DNA of 34,500 bases from Halorientalis sp. (GCF_028275115.1 NZ_JAQCNH010000126.1:1-34500); one strand, 5' to 3'. Shown: positions 25,049-32,644, counted from the stretch's first letter. The notes: generated by a model from the sequence alone, not told the origin. Program-made: numbers and translations.

Positions 25049-25500
25049 GTCTGGAAGACCGAATCACGCGGCTCGAGCACCGGGAAGCGATCAAACAACT
25101 ACGCGCCGAATACTGCTACCGCGTCGACGCGCGTGACTGGGACGGATACGCCGAGTTGTTCACCGCGGACGCACACCTCGACTTCGGCCCAGTCGGGACG
25201 TTCGATGGACGGGACGAAGTCCGCCACTTCGTCGAACACGTCGTCGGTGAGGAGCATCCGTTTCTGGCTCACATGATCCACAATCCGATCATCGAGGTGG
25301 ACGGCGAGTCGGGGACGGGGCGGTGGTACTTCGAGGTCCCGTGTACGTTCGCCGATGGTTCGGCGGGCTGGATCCAGGGACAGTACCACGACGTCTACGA
25401 ACTCGTCGGGGATACCTGGCGGTTCGCCGAGATGGTCGCCGATTTCAATTACTTCGCCGAGTACGACGAGGGATGGGCGGAAATCGTCGGCGACGACTAG
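25045..25500 (+). CDS. SnoaL/NTF2-like protein
   Basis: A 151-residue protein of the SnoaL_4/NTF2-like cone fold, shared with scytalone dehydratase, ketosteroid isomerase and bile-acid 7-alpha-dehydratase. The opening REAIKQLRAEYCYRVDARDW and the DGYAELFTADAHLDF segment are typical, and HMIHNPIIEV supplies a pocket His. The ATG overlaps the E1-beta stop, so translation is coupled; that close link implies a step next to the E1 reaction, such as dehydration or isomerisation of its substrate. Its TAG stop overlaps the convergent iclR stop within the sequence CTAG. Confidence 0.85.
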   Translation: MSLEDRITRLEHREAIKQLRAEYCYRVDARDWDGYAELFTADAHLDFGPVGTFDGRDEVRHFVEHVVGEEHPFLAHMIHNPIIEVDGESGTGRWYFEVPCTFADGSAGWIQGQYHDVYELVGDTWRFAEMVADFNYFAEYDEGWAEIVGDD

Positions 25501-26255
25501 TCGTAGTTCATCAGCACCTCGACGATGTTCGCCGATCGCATCAGCAGATCGGGGATGTCCTCGCGGAACAGTTCGTCGTCGATGCGGTTGGTCGGACCGT
25601 AGATCGCTAACGACCCCCGGACACGACCACCGCGGTCGATAACCGGAGCCGCGACCGACCGCATGCCCATTAGCCGTTCCTCGTCGTCTAAGGCGTACTT
25701 TCGCTCCCGGATCTCGGCCAGTTCCGCCCGGAGGTCGTCCCGGTCGGTGATCGTGTTCTCCGTGCGCTCGACGAGTCCATGAGTCTCGACTATCTCCGAA
25801 ACCCTGTCCTCGCCGAGATGAGCGAAAATCGCCTTGCCCGGGGCCGCCGTGTGCATTTTCATTACGATTCCGTTGTATATGTTGACCGGAATCGCTTCGT
25901 CTCCCTCCTCGGTGGCGATGATCACCGCTTTCCCGTGTTCCTCGACGGTGAGACTCGCGTGCTCGCCCGTCTCGTTCGCCAGTCGCTGGAGCTCTTCGCC
26001 GGCCGATTGATATATTTCCAGCCGCTGGCGAGCAACGTCACCCATCCTGAGAAAGTCTGAACTGATCTGATACGACCCGTCACGTTCGACGAGATAGCCC
26101 AGTTCGTGCAGGGTGACGAGATGGTCGTAAACCGTACTTTTCGGTCGCTCCGTCGACGACGCCAGCTCCGAGATACTCATACCGTCCCGGGCGGCGAGCG
26201 TCTCGAGGATATCGAACGCCGTCCGGAGAGAGTTGACGGGGAGGTTTTCTGCCAT
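25497..26255 (-). CDS. IclR-family transcriptional regulator
   Basis: A 252-residue regulator with an N-terminal winged helix-turn-helix (about 10-60: FDILETLAARDGMSISELA, then RPKSTVYDHLVTLHELGYL) and a C-terminal IclR ligand-binding domain (MHTAAPGKAIFAHL, then SVAAPVIDRGGRVRGSLAIYG). These proteins sense small organic acids or aromatics and control catabolic operons. The start chosen is ATG 26253-26255: a TTTTTATG box lies 26 nt upstream, and the six residues of the longer reading have no similarity. A 7-bp palindrome abuts that box, suggesting autoregulation. It is convergent with the E1 operon and is the last gene of the catabolic island. Confidence 0.93.
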   Translation of the reverse strand: MAENLPVNSLRTAFDILETLAARDGMSISELASSTERPKSTVYDHLVTLHELGYLVERDGSYQISSDFLRMGDVARQRLEIYQSAGEELQRLANETGEHASLTVEEHGKAVIIATEEGDEAIPVNIYNGIVMKMHTAAPGKAIFAHLGEDRVSEIVETHGLVERTENTITDRDDLRAELAEIRERKYALDDEERLMGMRSVAAPVIDRGGRVRGSLAIYGPTNRIDDELFREDIPDLLMRSANIVEVLMNYD

Positions 26256-26274
26256 ACCACTGCATCGAACCAAC

Positions 26275-26285
26275 TACATAAAAAT
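26275..26285 (-). promoter_or_regulatory. TATA-like box of the iclR gene
   Basis: TTTTTATGTAG in the gene's direction, centred 26 nt before the ATG at 26255. Confidence 0.55.
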
Positions 26286-26304
26286 TTTCCGGCATTACCG
26301 GAAA
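26286..26304. promoter_or_regulatory. Palindromic operator candidate at the iclR promoter
   Basis: TTTCCGG-CATTA-CCGGAAA: perfect 7-bp arms around 5 bases, directly beside the iclR TATA box in the BRE position. Its placement suits an autorepressor. The core GGCATTACCGGA recurs twice downstream. Confidence 0.6.
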
Positions 26305-26444
26305 TCAGATTTTGGCCCCAAAATCAAATTTTTGTTTGATTATTCGGTTGATATCTGTTTTCATGTTTCCAGAAATGCGCCCGAGTTGGACATGTCTATC
26401 GGTCGTGGCATACGTTCACATCTCTTACGGGGAGCGTACTGCTC

Positions 26445-26456
26445 GGCATCACCGGA
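26445..26456. promoter_or_regulatory. Second copy of the GGCATNACCGGA motif
   Basis: GGCATCACCGGA, in a context CGG-CATCA-CCG that keeps a 3-bp palindrome. It shares 11 of 12 bases with the operator core at 26291-26302. Confidence 0.45.
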
Positions 26457-26540
26457 CAGTCGATAGCGAACGTCCGCTTCGGACTCTCGGGGAATCCGGG
26501 ACAAAGTATTCCAGTTCTGCCGATAAAGTATGTAGTATTC

Positions 26541-26561
26541 ACAGTTATCGAGTTTAACTGT
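26541..26561. repeat. Inverted repeat followed by a T-rich run
   Basis: ACAGTTA-TCGAGTT-TAACTGT has perfect 7-bp arms and is followed by AAAACATTTTTAG. It could be a terminator or an operator; no gene clearly ends here on either strand. Confidence 0.4.
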
Positions 26562-26624
26562 AAAACATTTTTAGTTGTAACCGCGCGCCGTCTAAATATC
26601 AGTACAGATATAACACTATCTATT

Positions 26625-26717
26625 ATGAATTCATCTGGCATGACCGGACACTGTCCGACGGATGACGATCGGTCTTCGAGACATCACGATGGCGCTACGG
26701 CCCTGCCGACCGCTTGA
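26625..26717 (+). CDS. Possible 30-residue leaderless ORF or gene remnant
   Basis: An ATG at 26625 opens a 30-codon frame (MNSSGMTGHCPTDDDRSS at its start) ending in TGA at 26715-26717. The AT-rich box CTAAATAT is centred about 29 nt upstream, the leaderless spacing seen for real genes in this window, and the Asp/Ser-rich start looks haloarchaeal. It matches nothing I know. The third GGCATNACCGGA motif lies inside its first codons. It may be the surviving 5' end of a lost gene. Confidence 0.25.
   Translation: MNSSGMTGHCPTDDDRSSRHHDGATALPTA
26637..26648. promoter_or_regulatory. Third copy of the GGCATNACCGGA motif
   Basis: GGCATGACCGGA, followed by CA as in the second copy (both read GGCATNACCGGACA). 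It sits just below the promoter of the small ORF at 26625, where a bound protein would block transcription. Confidence 0.45.
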
Positions 26718-26957
26718 ACAGGATTGTCTCGTGGAGTGCGGAGTCGCCACCGGCCGCTGGACGCGCCCGGGCGTTGTGATGCCGTGTTCGGTCGTCGGGA
26801 ACGGTGCCGAGCGTGACCGGGCCGCATACCTCGTTCCAAGGTCTGAGGCCTGCGCGAGTCCGCGTCGCGGTCGAGCGTGTCGAGTGTCAGTGTCGCGATG
26901 GGCTGCAGGGGTTCCCGAGAGGTGTGGTCGGACCGACTACCGAGAGTCGCCGAAAGA

Positions 26958-26979
26958 ATAACATCGTTAGTAATGTTAT
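26958..26979. promoter_or_regulatory. Dyad ATAACA-N10-TGTTAT, copy 1
   Basis: Perfect 6-bp inverted arms separated by exactly 10 bases. The same dyad with identical spacing recurs at 27406, upstream of rdfA. A dimeric regulator binding site is the simplest reading. Confidence 0.5.
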
Positions 26980-27405
26980 CTCTGCGCCCCGATAGTACGC
27001 GAGACTGGTCGTCTCACGCCCGTTGTCGGCTCCACACGCCGCGGTAGACAGCCTCAACGGACACCGTTCGACCGAACGAGCAGGGCATCGGTGCATCGGT
27101 AGGGGGAGTTCCCGTGGCCGTCGGAGGCAGAATGTGGTAGGTCGTCGTCGGAGTGCAGAGAGAGTCCAATCGTGAAACGGGCTTCGGAACTACGGTTCAG
27201 TGTGCCCGCGAGAATGCGGGCCGACCGGTCCGCGTTACCCGTCAAGAGGGTTCGTCGTCGCCAGTTACGGGTCGGTGACACGTCAAAACTGGGTGGCGAA
27301 TTTGGGACAGGTCGAACCGCTCTGCTCGCGCGGGCTTACGAATCGAAGATCGTGTCCGTCGGTCGCAGTCGGTGGAGGTGAGAAGCCGGCCACAGTCGTC
27401 TCAAC

Positions 27406-27427
27406 GTAACAATAATACGTTTGTTAT
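27406..27427. promoter_or_regulatory. Dyad GTAACA-N10-TGTTAT, copy 2
   Basis: Five paired bases and the same 10-base spacer as the copy at 26958. It lies about 60 nt above the rdfA TATA-like box, an activator- or repressor-compatible position. Confidence 0.5.
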
Positions 27428-27486
27428 TTTCGATGGGTGAGACGGGACAGTGGTCGGGCTCTCCGGACCGACGAGATATCCCCCGG

Positions 27487-27494
27487 TTTTAAGA
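27487..27494 (+). promoter_or_regulatory. TATA-like box of rdfA
   Basis: TTTTAAGA is centred about 32 nt before the ATG at 27523, giving a leader of only a few bases. Confidence 0.45.
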
Positions 27495-27522
27495 TTCGAC
27501 TGGGTGTAACTCTGTACGAACG

Positions 27523-28155
27523 ATGAACTCAGGAACGGACGACGAGGAGAGTAGGACGGTGGACAGCAAAGTCGCCCGTCTGATCGACAGCTACGACCTC
27601 GGCGGGGCGTACGGCGACCGCCTCGAAGCGCTCTGGACTGCAGACGGGGGCGAACGCGAGAGCCTCAGGACGTTGGCTGACCGGTTCAATAAGCGGTTGC
27701 TCGAAGTCGCGGTCACGGACGCCGGGATGTCGACGGTCGACGGTGAGATTACAAACATCTATCGACTGTTGACCGACGAGGAGGTAAGCAGCGGTAACCG
27801 AATCGAGGCGCGAAGACGCCTCGAACAGCACGGCATCGATGTCGACGCACTCACTCAGGATTTCGTCACCTATCAGGCGATCCGCAGCTTCCTCAAGGAG
27901 TATCGCGGGGCCCAGTACGAGGACGAGAGCCAGACGGACCGTACAGGGGGCGTGGTCGACACGGTTCAGCGGCTGAAATCGCGCACCCGCTCGGTGGCCG
28001 AAACGAGTCTCGAACAACTCCGGGGAGCCGACCGGATCGCACTCGGTGAGTTTCGACTGTTCATCGATGTCGGCGTCCACTGTGAGGAGTGTAACTCCCA
28101 GTACGAGTTCGTTGAGTTGGTAGAGCGGCGCGGCTGTGATTGTCGGTCGGAGTAA
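27523..28155 (+). CDS. rdfA: RdfA-family protein (rod-determining factor-like)
   Basis: A 210-residue acidic protein. The N-terminal pattern SKVARLIDSYDLGG, the SLRTLADRFNKRLLEVAV segment (helix-turn-helix-like) and the TNIYRLLTDEEVSSGNRIEA...RRLEQHGIDVDAL block match the haloarchaeal family annotated as rod-determining factor RdfA, named for a Haloferax volcanii protein required for rod-shaped cells. The C-terminus has Cys187-x2-Cys190 and Cys205-x-Cys207, which could bind a metal. Proteins of this family are commonly encoded beside an archaeal SMC-related gene, as here: the two genes converge with 7 nt between stops. Haloarchaeal genomes carry several paralogues, so this copy need not be the morphogenetic one. 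Confidence 0.75.
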   Translation: MNSGTDDEESRTVDSKVARLIDSYDLGGAYGDRLEALWTADGGERESLRTLADRFNKRLLEVAVTDAGMSTVDGEITNIYRLLTDEEVSSGNRIEARRRLEQHGIDVDALTQDFVTYQAIRSFLKEYRGAQYEDESQTDRTGGVVDTVQRLKSRTRSVAETSLEQLRGADRIALGEFRLFIDVGVHCEECNSQYEFVELVERRGCDCRSE

Positions 28156-28162
28156 CGCAGTT

Positions 28163-30112
28163 CTATATGTCGGTCACTCGATTGTACTCGTCGGAGAGTG
28201 CCTGTGCGTCTTCCGGGAGTAGTGCGACGACGAGAAACTGCACGTAGTCCGAGAAGTACGCGATGAGGTCAGCCAGTCGGTTCGCGTCGATGGCTTCGAG
28301 CGAGTCCAGCAGCATGAACGGCACTGTTTCGTGGACGTCGTGTGCCAGATAGCCAGCCAGTGCAAACGTCAGCCCTGTTACCTCGCGTTCGCTCTCCGAG
28401 AGGTGGTCGGTCGTGTCCTCGTACGTCGCCCCGGACTCGGTGGTTCGCACGACGTGGAGCTCGAACACTGTCTTCTCGACGTTACGCCGCCCCTCCCTGA
28501 CTGTCTTCTCGATTCGGTCGATCCAGATGCGAGCGAGGTTCTGGTAGCCGAGCAGTTCCAGCACCTCGTCCATGTGACTGTTGAACTCCTCGATAGCCTG
28601 CTGCTCGATCCGGTCGATACGCGTCCGCTGTGTCTCGAGTTCGGCGCTGAGCTCCTCGCGCTCCGTTTGCAGGTCCGCCCGTTCGTTCAGTCGGTCTTCG
28701 ATAGTCGCGATGCGGTCGACCACCTCGTCGAGTTCGGACTCTAACCGGCCCAGTTCGAACTCCAACTGGTTGGCCTCCCTGTGCAGGTCGAGTATCTCCG
28801 AGAAGTCGTCGGCTTCAAGTGACTCCACCTCCGCTTCGACCGTTTTGACCTCTTCGCTGAGGTCGTCACGCCGGTCCCGGAGGTCCGCGAGCCGCGTCTC
28901 GCGTTGTTCGATTTCGGCTTCGAGGTCTTCGATCTCCTCGTCGAGCGAGTCTCGCTGGCGTTGCTGTTTCTCCCGCTCACGCTTGTCGGCACGCAGCTCC
29001 TCGAGTTCGTCTTCGATCTCGCGAATCTCACCCATTTGTTCCTGTCGGACCGTCCGGAGCGTGTCCAGCGTGGCCTCGATACGTTCGGGGTCGACCTCGC
29101 TCCCGCAGGTCCAGCAGGTCGTCGTCTCGGATTCGAGCAGTTGACCCGTCAGATCCTCGTTCGAGTCGTCTCCGGCCGTGAGCGCGTCGCCGACGTCTGT
29201 TTCTTCGCCGTCGAGCAGCTCCTCGTTGAATTGGATTATGTCCTGGAGATTGCTGACTTCGGATTCGAGCGCCCGTTTGCGCTCGCGTAGGCGGGAAATC
29301 TGGCGGTCGAACTCCTCCCGGTCGCCCATCGGCGTGTCGGGTAGTTCCTCGCGTTCCGCCCTGCGGTCGGCTAGCTCGCTGTTGACTGACGCGATGCTTT
29401 CTTCCTGCACGTCGATGTCGGACCGGACGGATTCGAGGTCCGACCGAAGCTCTCGCAGGTCTTCGAGTCGGGATTCGAGTTCCTGTTTCTCCGCACGGGT
29501 CTCGTCGACGTCCGCGTCGGCCGACTCAATCTCGTTTTCTTTGGCTGCGAGTTCCTCGCGTTTTTGTTCGATCTCCGCCTGCAGTTCCTGCTTGCGCTCC
29601 GTGAGCGGTGGGAGGTCCTCTTTGAGCGTCTCGAGTTCCGCGAGTCGCTCGTCGATCTCGTCTCGCTGGCGGTCGAGCCGTTCGATTTTTGTCTGGATTT
29701 CGTCGGTGTCCACAGGCCGCATGATGAGTTCCCGCAGGTCACGCTGCCGGACCACTGCCTGACGGGCCTCGTTCGATTCGAGCAGGAAGGCAAAGAGGTC
29801 GGCGAGCGTAGCGTCTTCGAGGTACGGATCGCCGCCGAGCACGGTAGAGCCGTTCGCGCGTCGGAGTGTCCGGCGAAACGTCTGACCGTCGACAGTGAGT
29901 TCCGCCACCCCCTCGTCGGCGTCGCCTTTGAGCGTCACTTCGTCACTCCCGATCGCGGCCATAATCGACTGCAGGAAGGACGTGCGGTTCGTCGCGTTCT
30001 GTCCGGACAGGACTGTCACGCCCGGCGGAATGTCGACCGTCGCCTCGGTAATACCCCCGACGTTTTCCGCCGAAACCGTTGCCATTGAACTAGCGGAATT
30101 TACTTTTGACAT
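28163..30112 (-). CDS. Archaea-specific SMC-related protein (Rad50-like coiled-coil ATPase)
   Basis: A 649-residue SMC/Rad50-shaped protein: N-terminal nucleotide-binding half, long Glu/Arg-rich coiled coils (about 137-300 and 345-510), a central Cys333-x2-Cys336 (CWTC) like the Rad50 zinc hook, and a C-terminal ATPase half. The ATPase motifs are atypical. The Walker A region is GQNATNRT (37-44), with Asn-Arg where Gly-Lys is normal; the signature is LSESE (571-575) instead of LSGGE/Q; Walker B is FMLLDSLEAID (599-609), with Ser after the Asp. GxNATNRT is, as I recall it, the family's own form of the motif. The ATG at 30112 fits a TATA box 27 nt upstream; the 143 extra residues of the longest frame lack similarity. 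Likely role: DNA or chromosome organisation with its RdfA neighbour. Confidence 0.85.
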   Translation of the reverse strand: MSKVNSASSMATVSAENVGGITEATVDIPPGVTVLSGQNATNRTSFLQSIMAAIGSDEVTLKGDADEGVAELTVDGQTFRRTLRRANGSTVLGGDPYLEDATLADLFAFLLESNEARQAVVRQRDLRELIMRPVDTDEIQTKIERLDRQRDEIDERLAELETLKEDLPPLTERKQELQAEIEQKREELAAKENEIESADADVDETRAEKQELESRLEDLRELRSDLESVRSDIDVQEESIASVNSELADRRAEREELPDTPMGDREEFDRQISRLRERKRALESEVSNLQDIIQFNEELLDGEETDVGDALTAGDDSNEDLTGQLLESETTTCWTCGSEVDPERIEATLDTLRTVRQEQMGEIREIEDELEELRADKREREKQQRQRDSLDEEIEDLEAEIEQRETRLADLRDRRDDLSEEVKTVEAEVESLEADDFSEILDLHREANQLEFELGRLESELDEVVDRIATIEDRLNERADLQTEREELSAELETQRTRIDRIEQQAIEEFNSHMDEVLELLGYQNLARIWIDRIEKTVREGRRNVEKTVFELHVVRTTESGATYEDTTDHLSESEREVTGLTFALAGYLAHDVHETVPFMLLDSLEAIDANRLADLIAYFSDYVQFLVVALLPEDAQALSDEYNRVTDI

Positions 30113-30134
30113 AGTCGGTTGTTTCCGACGAACG

Positions 30135-30143
30135 AATAAATAA
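30135..30143 (-). promoter_or_regulatory. TATA box of the SMC-related gene
   Basis: TTATTTATT in the gene's direction, centred 27 nt before the ATG at 30112; it fixes that start over upstream alternatives. Confidence 0.6.
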
Positions 30144-31240
30144 GTGATCATAGCGTCAGGTAGAAGTATTTGCTCGAATTTTACTGCGCTGAACGTCTCG
30201 AGGCCACTCCGTCGGAGGACGACCGAGGGTTGTATTTGGCTCGCTCGGAGAGAAGCCGTCGAGCCTGTTTCTGCCGGCGATTGCGTGTACGGCAAATCAC
30301 AGCGACGGAGTGTGTCGGGTGACGAACTCAGCAGCGTCGCACGGCCCAGCGCTGGCCCAGGCGAGTGGACACGAGCGTGTGGGTCGAGCAGCCCCCTCGG
30401 TCGAGAATCAGAGGTCCAGAACAGTGCAGGGTATCCGTGAGATAGTATAATACGGCCGTACAGAGTTCGACACAGCGTCTGAAGAAGCGGAAGGAACGAA
30501 TCGGCCTGAACAGTGGAGGGTGGAGCTATCGGGGCTCGCAATGTTCCGACTGTACGCGACAGTCAAACAGGACCGCCGGAGGTGGTGGTCAGTTCGCCCA
30601 TTTAGGAAGCATACGGTATCGCCGAACACGGGAGACGAGGTTGCCACTGCGTGGGAACGCTCGACGGTTTCGCGACCGTGATCGTCGGTAGCGGCCATTG
30701 TTTCCGCGTCACGCATCAGTGACAGAACCGTCTGGGACGCGTTCACCGTCGCCGTCGTGACGATAGCGGTGCGTTCACCGGAATGCGTCCGGCCGGAGAT
30801 GCCGTGAACGGTTCAGTCGGCGCTCGGCAGCCGATTTCTCCACTCGACGAGACAGCGAAGACAATCGACATTACCCGTGCCGAAGTCGACGCAGAGTGAG
30901 CAATTGTTTCTAATTGCTTCTCACACATCACGCCAGAGTTCGATGGATGTGGTCTCGTGGCATCGCTCGGGTTGACACTCCATCGTCCGGCGTCAGGGGG
31001 AACGATTGGTGCGGTCTGAGACGGTCGCAGCGACGTGCGAACACCGCGAGTCATCTGCGGACGCTCCGTCGAACTTTAGACGTTTACGTAGCGGCTGTAC
31101 CGTCTGTGCACTAACTATAGCACTGGAAACTGTCGTCGAGGCGTCGACGGCCCGTTCCGGCCTCACACTGGTGAATTCGTCGTCTCGCAGGCAGCGTGAG
31201 TGCCGGTACCGGGGTGACGATGTACGGCGGGAACCCGAAC
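30144..31240. other. Gene-free stretch between the SMC-related gene and the lipase gene
   Basis: About 1.1 kb with no convincing gene. A minus-strand frame at roughly 30570-30746 starts with an acidic stretch (MNASQTVLSLMRDAETMAAT) but soon loses haloarchaeal character; it may be a decayed end. There are isolated AT-rich boxes (for example 30441-30450) and one hairpin at 30899. Confidence 0.45.
30899..30918. repeat. Hairpin AGCAATT / AATTGCT
   Basis: Perfect 7-bp inverted repeat with a GTTTCT loop. Beyond a short bulge the outer bases GTGAG and CTCAC also pair, so the dyad is larger than its perfect core. No neighbouring gene explains it. Confidence 0.45.
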
Positions 31241-31250
31241 AGTTAGTATC
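31241..31250 (+). promoter_or_regulatory. TATA-like box of the lipase-like gene
   Basis: AGTTAGTATC is centred about 27 nt before the ATG at 31272. Confidence 0.4.
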
Positions 31251-31271
31251 TCACAGTCGTAATATTATGCG

Positions 31272-32033
31272 ATGCAGCGCGGTTCTGTCAGGAAAAGAAT
31301 AGACAAAAACGACGGTCGTTCTCGTTTGCCCTGGAGCCACACTCCCGGCGGATGGGGTGGCGCGGAGTATCACGGGACTTCAGGTGGGTCTACGAGAACC
31401 CCCGTCGTGTTCGTTCACGGAAACCGGAGCGGGGCCGATACATGGCGGACCCACGCCGAGGATCTCCTCGCGACTGGGACAACCGGTGATGATGTATGGG
31501 CGATCAACTTCAGTTCGAAAACGCCGTCGCACGACCAGATGGCCAGCGAACTGGAGGAGTTTGTTTCTGCTCTCCGCTCGTACACCGGTCGTGACGAAGT
31601 TGATATCGTCGCACACAGTCTCGGAGTCACTGGTGTCCGGTGGTGGATGGAGACACGTGGCGGTCACCGACACGTCCGCCGGTTCATCGGCATCGCCGGG
31701 GCGAACCACGGAATGAAGATCGCGACGGCAGCGGCTCGGCTCGGGGTTAGCAGCGGGCCGTTCGGCCCTGCACAGTTTCTCCGTGACGATTACAGTCGGT
31801 TCGCCGACCACCCACTCAAACGACTGAACAGGTCCCCGGAGGTCCCCGAGGACGTCACTGCGTTCACAGTTCTCGGAAAGCGCGACCGATTGTTTGCGGG
31901 CTCGAAACGCAGTCCGTTGTTGGCCAACGCCGAACGAAACGTCGCTCTCGACACCGGCCACTCGGGGAGTAAGAACTCCGCTCGTGCCAGAAAGCTGATT
32001 CTGTCGCTGTTGTGTCGTCCCGATTCGGAGTGA
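31272..32033 (+). CDS. Lipase/esterase-like alpha/beta hydrolase
   Basis: A 253-residue hydrolase of the lipase class 2/EstA-type alpha/beta fold. Visible: oxyanion motif VVFVHGN (45-51), nucleophile elbow AHSLG with Ser116, and plausible Asp205 (LGKRDRLF) and His230 (LDTGHSG). There is no signal peptide, so it is probably cytoplasmic or leaves by another route. The ATG at 31272 fits a TATA-like box; another ATG at 31267 is out of frame. The protein is more basic than its neighbours (many Arg and Lys), unusual for a halophile. It stands alone between two gene-free stretches. Confidence 0.82.
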   Translation: MQRGSVRKRIDKNDGRSRLPWSHTPGGWGGAEYHGTSGGSTRTPVVFVHGNRSGADTWRTHAEDLLATGTTGDDVWAINFSSKTPSHDQMASELEEFVSALRSYTGRDEVDIVAHSLGVTGVRWWMETRGGHRHVRRFIGIAGANHGMKIATAAARLGVSSGPFGPAQFLRDDYSRFADHPLKRLNRSPEVPEDVTAFTVLGKRDRLFAGSKRSPLLANAERNVALDTGHSGSKNSARARKLILSLLCRPDSE

Positions 32034-32644
32034 GTTCCGCTGCACTGACCGGCTCCGGGAGTTCGTCCGGTCGCGTCCCTCGTGCGAGATTTAAGATTCT
32101 GTGTTCGGCACGGGTATCGAAACCCGTCGTCGCTCGACTGTTTCGACACAGCCGGAGATTCGGAAACGCGTCAAGCGGGTGAATCGGACGAGGCCTGCGC
32201 AGAACGTATCGACACCGACCGGTCCGCGGTCAGGAGTGCCTACCCCGGGCGAGCGGACACACGCAGGACGACGACGAGGACGACACAGTGTGTGGGGGTC
32301 GTCCCATCGCTTCCACCGGTCGGTTCGGCGGTGTCCGAATGAATCACGCTCGCGGTCCGGTCCCCGTCACCGGGTGTCCGACAGCAGCGGGGGCGCGAGA
32401 ATAAAAGCGCCGTCGTCCTCCCGGTCGAGCGCCCTGCTCGTCCGGAGGCGACACAGTGCCCGGGCCGTTGTTACGCAGACAGAAACAGTGATTCGCCGCC
32501 TAAGTGGACGGCTTCCGATTGTCGACAGTGTATGCGACCACCAGAGACGCTCCACGCGGACCGGTCTCCAGCCGACATCCCGGCGCACAGCCGACCAGTT
32601 ACAGCCGCAGACGGGCGGGGAACGTCCGCCAGAGGTGAGCCGCC
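32034..32644. other. Gene-free stretch upstream of the COG1361 gene
   Basis: About 610 nt with only Arg-rich, non-haloarchaeal frames. AT-rich boxes occur at 32089-32097 (ATTTAAGAT) and 32400-32407 (GAATAAAA); the second could drive the downstream pair with a leader of about 215 nt. A 38-codon frame from 32532 overlaps the next start by ATGA but has no recognisable content. Confidence 0.4.

Larger units (their letters stand above)
26718..27522. other. Gene-free region upstream of rdfA
   Basis: No frame has acidic haloarchaeal composition; those present are Arg/Cys/Ser-rich. Apart from two matching dyads (26958-26979 and 27406-27427) and the rdfA TATA box I see nothing here. With 26256-26717 it makes a 1.27-kb stretch without a convincing gene, at the border of the catabolic island. 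Confidence 0.5.

Noticed and set aside
30113..30541. 143-residue N-terminal extension of the SMC-related protein
   Set aside because: Non-acidic, no similarity, and it contains the TATA box that suits the ATG at 30112.
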